The translations under genes were made by a program, and so were the position numbers. Shown piece by piece: positions 1 through 6,252 of a DNA stretch of 8,571 nucleotides (positions within the stretch are counted from its first letter, which is position 1; each line of letters starts with the position of its first letter). The DNA is from CALMEC01 sp964440285. Lineage in GTDB: Bacteria; Actinomycetota; Thermoleophilia; Miltoncostaeales; Miltoncostaeaceae. The notes beneath the pieces were generated by a model. That model did no database searches and was not told the DNA's origin. It saw only the letters and a program-made list of their open reading frames with translations. The stretch is taken from NCBI GenBank assembly GCA_964440285.1, contig CAYTRV010000093.1, positions 1 through 8,571 of the forward strand. The letters run 5' to 3'.

Positions 1-1
1 C

Positions 2-1058
2 GAGGCGCACCGCCGGCTGGACAGGGACCGCGCCGAGCTCGCCGGGCTCGCCGGGCGACTCGGTCGCCATAGCCAGGCCGACGACCCGGTGGCCGCCCTC
101 GATGAGGCGGTCCGGGAGCTCGCGACCGCCGAGGCGGCCGTCGCGACCTCGGGCGCGAATGCGAGCCGGATGGCGACGAGAGCCACGGAGGCCGACCAGG
201 TCCTTGCGCGGATCGAGCGTGAGGGCCTGGGACGGCTCCGTCAGTCGCTCACGGTGCTCGCCACCCGGCTCGGGCTCGAGCCGGTCNNNNNNNNNNGACC
301 TTGTCCAGAGGGGCGAGCTCGTGGCGCGGGATGCCGAGGAGCGGGCCGAGGGCGCCCGGTTCGCGGCCGACGAACTCGAGGCGCAGATCCGCGGTCGCGG
401 GGCGCCGTTCGACGTGGGGTCGTCCGGCGACTTTCCGTCCCGTCATCAGGCCGCGGAGCGTGCGCTCCACGCAGGGCTGGCCGAGCTCGCGAACGTCGAG
501 GGTCACGCATCGCAGGCACGCCGCCTCGCCCGCGACGCGTCCGCGGCCCAGGCCGAGGCCGACCTGTTCGCCCAGCTCGCCACGGATCTCCAGGCGAACC
601 GGTTTCCGCGCTACCTGCTGGCGCGGTTCCACGAACGGCTCGCGGCGGGAGCGTCGACCCGGCTGCAGGACCTTTCCCATGGCGCGTTCAGCTTCGCCGG
701 GGTGGAGCCAGACGCGCTGGCGGTCGTCGACCACCGGCGTGGGCGGCGAACCCGTGGCGCGGCCACGCTGTCGGGCGGCGAGCGGTTCCTGGCGAGCCTC
801 GCGCTGGCCCTCGCCCTCGCGGACATCGCGAGCGGATCGTCCGGCCGGCTCGACTGCCTCTTCCTCGACGAGGGCTTCTCGTCGCTCGACGGCGAGTCGC
901 TCGAGGTCGCCATCGCCGGGGTGGAGCGGATGGCCGGCGATGGCCGCCTCGTCGTCGTGATCACGCACCTGCCCGGCGTCGCGGACCGCCTCGGCGCCGA
1001 GATCCGCGTGCGCAAGGACTCCTCGGGGACGAGCCACGTCGCCGACCCGGCGAACTGA
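2..1058 (+). CDS. sbcC: SbcC-type exonuclease ATPase subunit, C-terminal part (5' end outside window, internal N gap)
   Basis: ATPase subunit of the SbcCD (Mre11-Rad50-like) nuclease, which trims hairpins and blocked DNA ends in the cytoplasm. Reading from position 2, 95 codons of Ala/Arg/Glu/Leu-rich coiled coil precede the Ns at 287-296. After the gap 253 codons continue in the next frame. The ATP-binding half is clear: signature LSGGERF (768-788), Walker B and D-loop LDCLFLDEGFSSLD (849-890), and H-loop ITH (960-968), followed by a short basic tail and TGA. Walker A, the first coiled-coil arm and the zinc hook must lie upstream of the window. The frame changes across the N run, so the true gap length is not 10; I read this as one intact gene with missing sequence, not a frameshift. 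An sbcD partner is expected upstream but is not visible. Another SMC/Rad50-like ATPase is possible, but the motif arrangement fits SbcC best. Confidence 0.88.
   Translation, partial: RRTAGWTGTAPSSPGSPGDSVAIARPTTRWPPSMRRSGSSRPPRRPSRPRARMRAGWRREPRRPTRSLRGSSVRAWDGSVSRSRCSPPGSGSSRXXXXDLVQRGELVARDAEERAEGARFAADELEAQIRGRGAPFDVGSSGDFPSRHQAAERALHAGLAELANVEGHASQARRLARDASAAQAEADLFAQLATDLQANRFPRYLLARFHERLAAGASTRLQDLSHGAFSFAGVEPDALAVVDHRRGRRTRGAATLSGGERFLASLALALALADIASGSSGRLDCLFLDEGFSSLDGESLEVAIAGVERMAGDGRLVVVITHLPGVADRLGAEIRVRKDSSGTSHVADPAN
287..296. other. Assembly gap (10 Ns) inside sbcC
   Basis: Ten Ns interrupt the sbcC coiled-coil region. The codon ending at 286 is in one frame and the first good codon after the gap (297) is in the next. 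The real missing length should therefore be a multiple of three, and the 10 Ns look like a placeholder. Confidence 0.97.
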
Positions 1059-1085
1059 CCGTCATTGGTCAGGCCGAACGGTCAG
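1055..1085. terminator. Inverted repeat spanning the two convergent stop codons; candidate bidirectional terminator
   Basis: CTGACCGT (1055-1062) and ACGGTCAG (1078-1085) form a perfect 8-bp inverted repeat with a 15-nt loop. An alternative hairpin pairs CTGACC (1055-1060) with GGTCAG (1067-1072). GGTCAG thus occurs twice, 13 bp apart, and the two hairpins compete. The sbcC TGA (1056-1058) lies in the left arm and the peptidase TGA (1082-1084, minus strand) in the right arm. There is no T-run, so a factor-independent terminator is only suggested by position and symmetry. Confidence 0.4.
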
Positions 1086-2929
1086 CTTCCCGCGACCGAA
1101 CGCCCTCCGAGGTGCTGCGCCAGGAACCGCTCCACGGCTCGGTAGACGTCCTTGCGGTTCTCCGGCTTCACGAACCCGTGGCCCTCGTCGTCCTTCACGA
1201 TGTACTCCACCGGCACGCCCCGCGCCCGCAGCGCCTCCACGATCTGGTCGGACTCGTGCTTCTTGACCCGCGGGTCGTTCGCGCCCTGGATCACCATCAG
1301 CGGCGCGCGGATCGCGTCGACGCGGTTGATCGGCGAACGGGCCTTCAGGTCGCCGATGTCGTTCGGGTCATCCGGGTCGCCGACGAACTTGAACCACGTC
1401 CCGGCCAACAGCGGCCGCCAGTAGGGCGGGAAGCTTCGCACCAGCGTTACCAGGTTCGACGGGCCCACCACGCTGATCGCCGCCGCGAACACCTCCGGGG
1501 TGAACGTCGCCCCCACAAGCGCCGCGTAGCCGCCGTAGCTGCCGCCGTAGATCGCCACCCGGTCCGGGTCGGCGATGCCCTCCGACACCGCCCAATTGAC
1601 CCCGTCGATGAGGTCGTCGTGCATCCTGCCGGCGAACTCCCGCTCCGCCGCGTGCATGAACGACTTGCCGAAGCCGGTGGACCCGCGGTAGTTGACCTGC
1701 AGCACCGCGTACCCACGGTTCGCGAGGAACTGCGACTGCGGGTCCCATCCCCAGCTGTCGCGTGCCCACGGCCCGCCGTGAACCGCCAGCACCATCGGCA
1801 GGCCGCGCGGCGGCGCCCCCACCGGGAGCGTCAGGTACGAGGGCAGGCGCAGCCCGTCACGGGACGCGATGCGGATCGGCCGGCGCTCCGCGAGCGTCTC
1901 GGGGTCGAGCCACGGCCGGGAACGAAACAGCAGGCGCGCCTCGCCGGACCGGCGATCGAACAGGTACGTCGCGCCCGGGTCGCGGTCGTCGTCGAATGCG
2001 ACCGTCCACTGCGTCTCGTCGTGGTCGGAGCTCCCGATCATCGGGTCGCCGGGGTGGATCGCGCGGACGCGCTCCCAATCCCGTGCGAACGTCTCGTCGA
2101 AGGCGTGCAGAACGATGCGATCGCGACGGTACACCGCGCCGAGGAGGGCCCCGGTGCGGTCGGAGATGATCGGGGCGCTGAGGTCCGCCTCCTCGTCGGC
2201 GTCGACCACCCTCTCGACGCCGCTCGCGACGTCGAGCGCCACGAGGCGCACGCGGTCACTGTCGCGAGCGCTGCCGACGTACAGCTCGCGACCGTCGGCG
2301 CTGAAGGCGTAGGGCGCACCCGAATCCTCGTTCGCGTACTCGGCGAGCACCCGGAACGGCCCGTCCTCATCGTCTCGCACCAGCACGCGCCAGTCGCCCG
2401 TGGGGGTCTGTGCGTAGGCGGCGAGCAGCCGCCCGTCCCGGTCGGTGCACCAGGACATGATGTCCCCGGGGTTCTCCGCGATCCGGATGAGCTCACCGGT
2501 GCCGAGGTCGAGCCGCTCGACATCGAACAGGCCCCGGTCCCTGCGGTTCGTCGAGATCAGCACGTGGTCCGGATCGCCCCGCGGCACGTCGACGACACCC
2601 ACCTTGACCCCGTCGAACGGCGTCAGGTCCCGGTCGGGGTTCTCTGGATCGGCGAGGTCGGCGGCGAACAGATGGAAGTCCTCGTCGCCGCCGGTGTCCT
2701 GCAGGTAGAGGATCCGTGCGCCGTCGCGCGACCAGACGTAGGAGCGGACGCCCCGGTCGCGGTCGCGGGTCACCTGCACCGGCGCACCGCCGTCCACCCG
2801 CGCAACCCACACGTTGAGCGCGCCGTCGCCGGGCGCGAGCCAGGCGAGCCGCCGGCCGTCGGGCGACACCCGCGCCGCGGCGCGCTCGGGGTCGTCGAAG
2901 AAGTGCTCGAGGGGAATCAGTGGAACCAT
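1082..2929 (-). CDS. S9 family (prolyl oligopeptidase / acylaminoacyl-peptidase-like) serine peptidase
   Basis: Encodes 615 aa, a normal length for the family. These cytoplasmic enzymes cleave short peptides, often after proline or at blocked N-termini. The first roughly 350 residues look like a beta-propeller of TolB/WD-like blades, with recurring SPDGRRLAW-, SRDGARILYL- and SADGRELYVG-type strands. The rest is an alpha/beta-hydrolase fold with HGGPWARD (oxyanion region), NYRGSTGFG, and a full catalytic triad: Ser464 in GGSYGGYA, Asp552 in GANDPRV and His584 in DEGHGF. No signal peptide or membrane segment is seen. The start is ATG (2927-2929), leading into MVPLIPLEHFFDDPE, a plausible family N-terminus; no clear Shine-Dalgarno or TANNNT box was found upstream. 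It converges with sbcC (23 bp between genes) and diverges from the EamA transporter. Substrate and exact subfamily cannot be decided from sequence alone. Confidence 0.93.
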   Translation of the reverse strand: MVPLIPLEHFFDDPERAAARVSPDGRRLAWLAPGDGALNVWVARVDGGAPVQVTRDRDRGVRSYVWSRDGARILYLQDTGGDEDFHLFAADLADPENPDRDLTPFDGVKVGVVDVPRGDPDHVLISTNRRDRGLFDVERLDLGTGELIRIAENPGDIMSWCTDRDGRLLAAYAQTPTGDWRVLVRDDEDGPFRVLAEYANEDSGAPYAFSADGRELYVGSARDSDRVRLVALDVASGVERVVDADEEADLSAPIISDRTGALLGAVYRRDRIVLHAFDETFARDWERVRAIHPGDPMIGSSDHDETQWTVAFDDDRDPGATYLFDRRSGEARLLFRSRPWLDPETLAERRPIRIASRDGLRLPSYLTLPVGAPPRGLPMVLAVHGGPWARDSWGWDPQSQFLANRGYAVLQVNYRGSTGFGKSFMHAAEREFAGRMHDDLIDGVNWAVSEGIADPDRVAIYGGSYGGYAALVGATFTPEVFAAAISVVGPSNLVTLVRSFPPYWRPLLAGTWFKFVGDPDDPNDIGDLKARSPINRVDAIRAPLMVIQGANDPRVKKHESDQIVEALRARGVPVEYIVKDDEGHGFVKPENRKDVYRAVERFLAQHLGGRSVAGS

Positions 2930-2958
2930 CCGCCGGCCAGTTTGACATCGTTCGTCGG
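2930..2958. promoter_or_regulatory. 29-bp divergent intergenic region between the S9 peptidase and EamA genes
   Basis: Both promoters must lie here or inside the neighbouring coding starts. On the plus strand CATCGT (2946-2951) sits 7 nt before GTG 2959, one mismatch from the TANNNT boxes of the receiver and M50 genes. TTGACA (2942-2947) overlaps it and cannot act as its -35 box. On the minus strand only CAAACT (2944-2939), 9 nt before ATG, resembles a -10 box. This is weak evidence. Confidence 0.25.
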
Positions 2959-3843
2959 GTGAGCGCCGCCCGTCTGCAGATCGTCGCGGCGGCGTTGCTG
3001 TTCTCGACCGGTGGCGCGGCGATCAAGTCGACCAGCTTCACCGGGTTCTCGGGCGGGATCGCCACCGCGTGCCTCCGATCCGGGGTCGCGGCGCTCGCGA
3101 TCGCCCTGTTCCTGCCACGCTCCCGGCGTAACTGGTCGTGGCGGACGTTGGTGGTGGGAGCGACGTTGGCAGTGACCCTCATCCTGTTCGTCGCCGCCAA
3201 CAAGCTCACGACGTCGGCGAATACGATCTTCCTCCAGTCGACGGCGCCGCTTTGGATCGCGGTCAGCGCACCCTTCCTGCTACGCGAGCGCGTCAACCGG
3301 CTGGACGTCGCCTTCATGGCCGTCCTCGGAGCGGGGCTCGCGTTGTTCTTCGTCGACTCCCCCTCAGCGATCAAGACCGCGCCGGAGCCGGTGCTCGGGA
3401 ACGTGCTCGCAGTGATCTCCGGGGTCGGCTGGGCCGGGACCGTGATGGGACTGCGGTGGCTCGGCCGGCGGGAGGGCGCCGACTCCGCGGCTGCGGCGAC
3501 CGTCGCCGGGAACCTCATCACGCTTCTGGTGTGCCTGCCGCTGGCGGTCGGCCCGGCCACCGACGCCGTCGCGGAGGATTGGCTCCTGATCGCCTACCTG
3601 GGGATCGTCCAGATCGCGCTCGCGTACGTGTTCGTGACGAGGGCGATGCCCCATCTTCGGGCCCTCGAGGTGTCGCTCCTGCTCGTCGTCGAGCCCGCCC
3701 TCAACCCGATCTGGTCGTGGCTGGTCCACGGCGAGACCGTCGAGGCGCTCTCGATCGCGGGTGGCATCGTGATCCTCGGCGCGACGGCGGCGAAGACCTG
3801 GTGGGACAGCCGGAACGGGCGGGTGCTGATGGAGCCGGGCTGA
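2959..3843 (+). CDS. EamA/DMT-superfamily membrane transporter
   Basis: Encodes 294 aa from GTG 2959, the usual size of a 10-helix drug/metabolite transporter of the inner membrane. The chain is a series of hydrophobic helices in two EamA repeats. Repeat 1 carries ANTIFLQSTAPLWIAV followed by the charged RERVN turn. Repeat 2 carries the equivalent ALEVSLLLVVEPALNPIWSW followed by HGETV. The first helix begins about seven residues after the chosen start. A GTG at 2920 in the same frame is preceded by AGGGG (2910-2914) at 5-nt spacing. Using it would overlap the divergent peptidase start and add 13 non-membrane residues, so 2959 is preferred with moderate certainty. Relatives export amino acids, metabolites or drugs; the substrate cannot be predicted. 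Its 3' end faces the GNAT gene. Confidence 0.9.
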   Translation: MSAARLQIVAAALLFSTGGAAIKSTSFTGFSGGIATACLRSGVAALAIALFLPRSRRNWSWRTLVVGATLAVTLILFVAANKLTTSANTIFLQSTAPLWIAVSAPFLLRERVNRLDVAFMAVLGAGLALFFVDSPSAIKTAPEPVLGNVLAVISGVGWAGTVMGLRWLGRREGADSAAAATVAGNLITLLVCLPLAVGPATDAVAEDWLLIAYLGIVQIALAYVFVTRAMPHLRALEVSLLLVVEPALNPIWSWLVHGETVEALSIAGGIVILGATAAKTWWDSRNGRVLMEPG

Positions 3844-3868
3844 GAGCGCCACGCGGGGCTGCGGAGCG
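3844..3868. other. 25-bp convergent spacer between EamA and GNAT genes
   Basis: The two TGA stops face each other. Only a 4-bp ACGC/GCGT pairing (3851-3854 with 3866-3869) is visible, with no T-run, so no terminator is called. Confidence 0.6.
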
Positions 3869-4801
3869 TCAGGCAAGCGGACCGCGGACCTGGACGTACG
3901 CCGTCACCGGCCGGTACCCGAGCCGGACATTGACGGCGAGCATCGGCGAGTTGCGCTCCTCGTTCATGGCCTCGAGCGTCGTGAGGCCCGCCGCCCCGGC
4001 GAGTGCGATCTGGCGGGCCTTCATCGCGGACGCGAGACCCCTGCCCCGCCACGCGCGGGCGACCGCGGTCATCTCGTGCTCGGCGAAGCCGGGGCGCGCC
4101 TCGAACCGGACGAGGATCGCGTACCCCACGACCTCGGAGCCGGCGAGCGCGACGATCGAGCACTCCGGCATCAACCCCGGCCGGCCGAGCTCCACGTCGC
4201 GCCACCGCGCGAAGTCGCCGGCCTCGTACGGCTCGACGCTCGGGATGTCGGCCATACCGTCGGACCCGACGCGGTACATGGCTTCGTCGAGGTCGTCGCA
4301 CTCGGCGAGCGTCACGAACCGAACCCCCGGCGGGGGCTCCGCCGCGGGCAGGTCAGCGGTCCCCAGATCGAGGTGCGAGACGCGCTCCCTGCCGACCTCG
4401 GCGAACCCTCGCCTCGCCCAATAGGCGGTCGCGTCCCCGTCGGCGACGTCGAACCACACGTCCAGCCCCTCGCGATCGCTTGCCGCGGCCCAATCGGAGA
4501 CGGCGCGGTAGAGCGCCGTCCCCACCCCGCGGCGTCGCTCCTCGCGCGGCACGAGGATGGTCGTCTCCGCGTGACGCGAGCTCGGCGACCACTGCTCGAC
4601 CTCGACATGCGCCACTCCCACGGGACGCCCGTCCCCGTGCGCGACGCCGGCCCACCACTCCGGCGCGGTGTTCCAGAGGTGGGTGAGCGAACGCACCCCC
4701 TCCGGCCGGCACGGTGAGGCTCGGTTGTGAACCGCGACCCAGGTCTCGGAGTCGGCCTCGAACCGCACTTCCCGGAGCTCGATGGCGGCGTACGGGCCCA
4801 C
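3869..4801 (-). CDS. Tandem (two-domain) GNAT family N-acetyltransferase
   Basis: Encodes 310 aa with two GCN5-related acetyltransferase folds in a row. These are soluble enzymes that transfer an acyl group from acyl-CoA. The N-terminal domain (about residues 8-150) has the acetyl-CoA loop RRGVGTAL around residues 90-97 and an AYWARRGF segment near 127-133. The C-terminal domain (about 160-305) has RGRGLASAMK (252-261) preceded by MTAV, then the MNEERNSPMLAVNVRLGYRP element typical of the last GNAT strands. This architecture resembles mycothiol synthase (MshD) and many uncharacterised high-GC relatives. Nothing here specifies the substrate, so mshD is not assigned. The start is GTG (4799-4801), only 18 bp from the divergent receiver gene; no good -10 box or Shine-Dalgarno was found on this strand, so the start is uncertain. 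It is convergent with the EamA gene. Confidence 0.9.
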   Translation of the reverse strand: MGPYAAIELREVRFEADSETWVAVHNRASPCRPEGVRSLTHLWNTAPEWWAGVAHGDGRPVGVAHVEVEQWSPSSRHAETTILVPREERRRGVGTALYRAVSDWAAASDREGLDVWFDVADGDATAYWARRGFAEVGRERVSHLDLGTADLPAAEPPPGVRFVTLAECDDLDEAMYRVGSDGMADIPSVEPYEAGDFARWRDVELGRPGLMPECSIVALAGSEVVGYAILVRFEARPGFAEHEMTAVARAWRGRGLASAMKARQIALAGAAGLTTLEAMNEERNSPMLAVNVRLGYRPVTAYVQVRGPLA

Positions 4802-4806
4802 GGCAC

Positions 4807-4819
4807 TAGGATCCCACTC
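4807..4819 (+). promoter_or_regulatory. Candidate leaderless promoter (-10 TAGGAT) for the pseudo-receiver gene
   Basis: TAGGAT (4807-4812) is a good TANNNT -10 hexamer ending 7 nt before GTG 4820, so transcription would begin at or next to the start codon. No -35 match and no Shine-Dalgarno are seen. It is embedded in GGCACTANNNT (4802-4812), an element repeated before the M50 gene. The box lies in the 18-bp divergent spacer shared with the GNAT gene. Confidence 0.5.
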
Positions 4820-5209
4820 GTGTCAACCGAGTTGCCACCCATCGTCGTCTTCGTGCCGGACCTCCTGATGCGCCAGCAGCTGGTCGGCGGGCTGGAGGCG
4901 GCGGGGTTCTCCACGAAGGGCGCGGCGACCGCGGCGCGTCTCGCAACCGCGCTCGAGACGACCAGGCCGGCGGCGGTCCTCGTGGAGCTCGACGGTGTCG
5001 GGATCGACGGCGTCGCGGTCGTCGCGGACCTCAAGGCCGGCGATCGGACCGCAGACGTCCCGGTGATCGGTTTCTGCGCGCATACGCGCACGGAGCTCAT
5101 CCAAGCCGCGCGCGACGCCGGTGCCGACCGGGTGGTGTCGCGGGGCGAGCTGACGCACCGGCTGGCGCGGATCGCAACCGAGGTCACGGGGGATCCGGCG
5201 GCGTCCTGA
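4820..5209 (+). CDS. Stand-alone degenerate response-regulator receiver (pseudo-receiver) protein
   Basis: Encodes 129 aa, a single receiver-like domain with no output domain. Elements appear in order: IVVFVPDLLMRQQL (beta-1 and alpha-1), RPAAVLVELDGVGIDG (beta-3 and the active-site loop), VPVIGFCAHT (beta-4), and AGADRVVSRGEL (beta-5 region). Aligning VLVELDGVGIDG to the usual VLLDLMMPGMDG places Glu56 at the phosphoacceptor Asp. One pocket acid is Pro13 (Asp14 remains), the switch Thr/Ser is Cys86, and the conserved Lys is Arg108. Normal phosphorelay chemistry is therefore unlikely; Glu may mimic the phosphorylated state or the domain may act as a binding module. GTG 4820 is chosen because the fold begins just after it and a -10-like box precedes it. 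The open frame extends upstream to 4727, but that would overlap the GNAT gene by 75 bp. No histidine kinase is in view, and partner and output are unknown. Confidence 0.72.
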   Translation: MSTELPPIVVFVPDLLMRQQLVGGLEAAGFSTKGAATAARLATALETTRPAAVLVELDGVGIDGVAVVADLKAGDRTADVPVIGFCAHTRTELIQAARDAGADRVVSRGELTHRLARIATEVTGDPAAS

Positions 5210-5217
5210 GCGAGCTT

Positions 5218-5254
5218 CCTTGCGCCAGATGCAAGCGGGACTCCTGGCGCAGGG
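5218..5254 (+). terminator. 11-bp stem-loop downstream of the pseudo-receiver gene; terminator or operator
   Basis: TGCGCCAG (5221-5228) and CTGGCGCA (5244-5251) form a perfect 8-bp stem with a 15-nt loop. It extends through a T-G wobble and two G-C pairs to 5218-5228/5244-5254. It begins 8 bp after the receiver stop and ends 3 bp before the M50 -10-like box. No T-run follows, so it may be a weak or factor-assisted terminator. Alternatively it is a palindromic operator covering the -35 region of the M50 promoter. Confidence 0.5.
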
Positions 5255-5257
5255 CAC

Positions 5258-5271
5258 TATCGTAGGTCGCG
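5258..5271 (+). promoter_or_regulatory. Candidate leaderless promoter (-10 TATCGT) for the M50 protease gene
   Basis: TATCGT (5258-5263) lies 8 nt before ATG 5272 and is part of GGCACTANNNT (5253-5263), the same 7-base prefix and box layout found at 4802-4812. AGG at 5264-5266 is the only Shine-Dalgarno-like sequence. No -35 consensus is seen; the expected -35 position falls in the loop of the neighbouring stem-loop. Confidence 0.45.
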
Positions 5272-6248
5272 ATGGACCGCAACCCCTACCCGCCCGCGCG
5301 GATCTCTCCGATTCCCGATGCCCCCGCGCAGTCGACGGACGCGGCCGTCCGTGACTACGCGCCGATCCACCCGGAGGGTGGATTGCGCAGCCTCGCCCGG
5401 AAGATCTGGGCGCCCCTGGCCCTGATCGGCGCGTTGGTGCTCAAGTTCAAGACGGCGATGCTGGCGCTCCTCAAGCTCAAGCTCCTCGCGACGTCGGCCT
5501 CGATGCTGGTTTCCGTCGCCGGTTACGCGGTCTTCTGGGGCTGGAAATTCGCGGCGGGCTTCGTCGTGCTCCTCCTCGTCCACGAGCTCGGTCACGTGCT
5601 CGAGGCGAAGCGCCAGGGGCTGGCAACCGGAGGCGTGTACTTCATCCCGTTCCTCGGTGCGGTGATGCTGCTCAAGCAGCAGTCGAAGAACCCCGCCCAG
5701 GCCGCCTGGCTCGGACTCGCCGGGCCGATCCTCGGCAGCGCCGCCGCTGCCGCCACCTGGGCGGCCGGCGTCGCGGCCGGTTCGGACTTGCTCGTCGCGC
5801 TCGGCTTCACCGGCTTCCTGCTGAACCTGTTCAACCTGATCCCGGTAATGCCGCTCGACGGCGGTTGGGCGACGGCGGTGTTCCACCCGCTGTTCTGGGC
5901 GTTCGGGCTGATCGGCGTGATCGTCCTCTTCGCCGTCTTCCCGAACCCGATCCTCCTGATCGTCGCCGCCGTCGGCGCATGGGAGCTGTGGAAGCGCTGG
6001 AGGCGGCGAGGGCAGGGGGGCAACGAGTACCGCAACGTGAGCCCGCGGCAGCGCGCCACGATCGCCGGCGTGTACCTGGGCCTGGCGGGGCTGCTCGCCC
6101 TCGGGATGAGCGCGAGCCACCGGGAGCGCACGATCGACGGCAGGGCGGTCGCCATCGCAGCACCTGCGCCGGTCGGGCTGGCACACCCGATCGTGTGCGC
6201 GAATTGCGCTCAGGCCGGTTCGGGTTGGGTCCAGTACCCTTTGACCGG

Positions 6249-6252
<4 letters not shown>
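5272..6252 (+). CDS. M50 (site-2-protease-type) membrane zinc metalloprotease
   Basis: Encodes 326 aa. Site-2 proteases cut substrates within the membrane, for example anti-sigma factors. The zinc-binding HELGH motif (His104, Glu105, His108) follows a long hydrophobic stretch, and the third ligand Asp196 lies in NLIPVMPLDGG, the family's NPxDG-like motif. About 45 N-terminal residues are hydrophilic and Pro-rich. A leucine-rich segment with regularly spaced Lys (LKFKTAMLALLKLKLL) comes next, then several membrane helices to about residue 240. A basic WKRWRRRG cluster separates the core from a last helix (near 262-280) and a C-terminal tail carrying Cys309 and Cys312. No PDZ domain is present, unlike RseP. 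ATG 5272 follows a -10-like box at leaderless spacing. The gene ends in ATGA shared with metH. Its natural substrate is unknown. Confidence 0.9.
6235..6248 (+). promoter_or_regulatory. Possible internal -10 (TACCCT) before metH
   Basis: TACCCT (6235-6240) is a TANNNT hexamer 8 nt upstream of the metH ATG, the same spacing as before the M50 gene. It lies inside M50 codons (Tyr-Pro) and lacks the GGCAC prefix, so it may be chance. No -35 box and no Shine-Dalgarno are evident. Confidence 0.25.

Noticed and set aside
38..55. Two perfect tandem copies of CTCGCCGGG
   Set aside because: It encodes Leu-Ala-Gly twice within sbcC coiled-coil sequence; two 9-bp units are expected by chance in such GC-rich code.
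2942..2947. TTGACA as a -35 box
   Set aside because: No -10 hexamer follows at 16-18 bp before a plausible start, and it overlaps the better-placed CATCGT.
89..2962. 957-codon plus-strand open frame crossing sbcC and the peptidase
   Set aside because: Only its first 66 codons (before the N gap) match sbcC. The rest is out of frame with sbcC and then antisense to a peptidase with an intact catalytic triad. Its Arg/Pro/Gly-rich composition is typical of GC-rich shadow frames.
2493..3560. 355-codon minus-strand open frame
   Set aside because: It overlaps the peptidase in another frame and runs antisense to the EamA transporter, with no recognisable domain.
3844..3868. Terminator between EamA and GNAT
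   Set aside because: Only 4-bp pairings are visible and there is no T-run.
3138..4424. 428-codon plus-strand open frame
   Set aside because: It is out of frame with EamA and then antisense to the GNAT gene; low-complexity Arg/Gly/Ala composition.
4727..4819. Upstream extension of the receiver gene to an ATG at 4727
   Set aside because: It would overlap the divergent GNAT gene by 75 bp and add 31 residues unlike a receiver N-terminus. GTG 4820 has a -10-like box at leaderless spacing.
6150..6248. Cobalamin or SAM riboswitch upstream of metH
   Set aside because: The region is M50 coding sequence up to the overlap and shows no B12-box or SAM-type conserved core, only short chance pairings.
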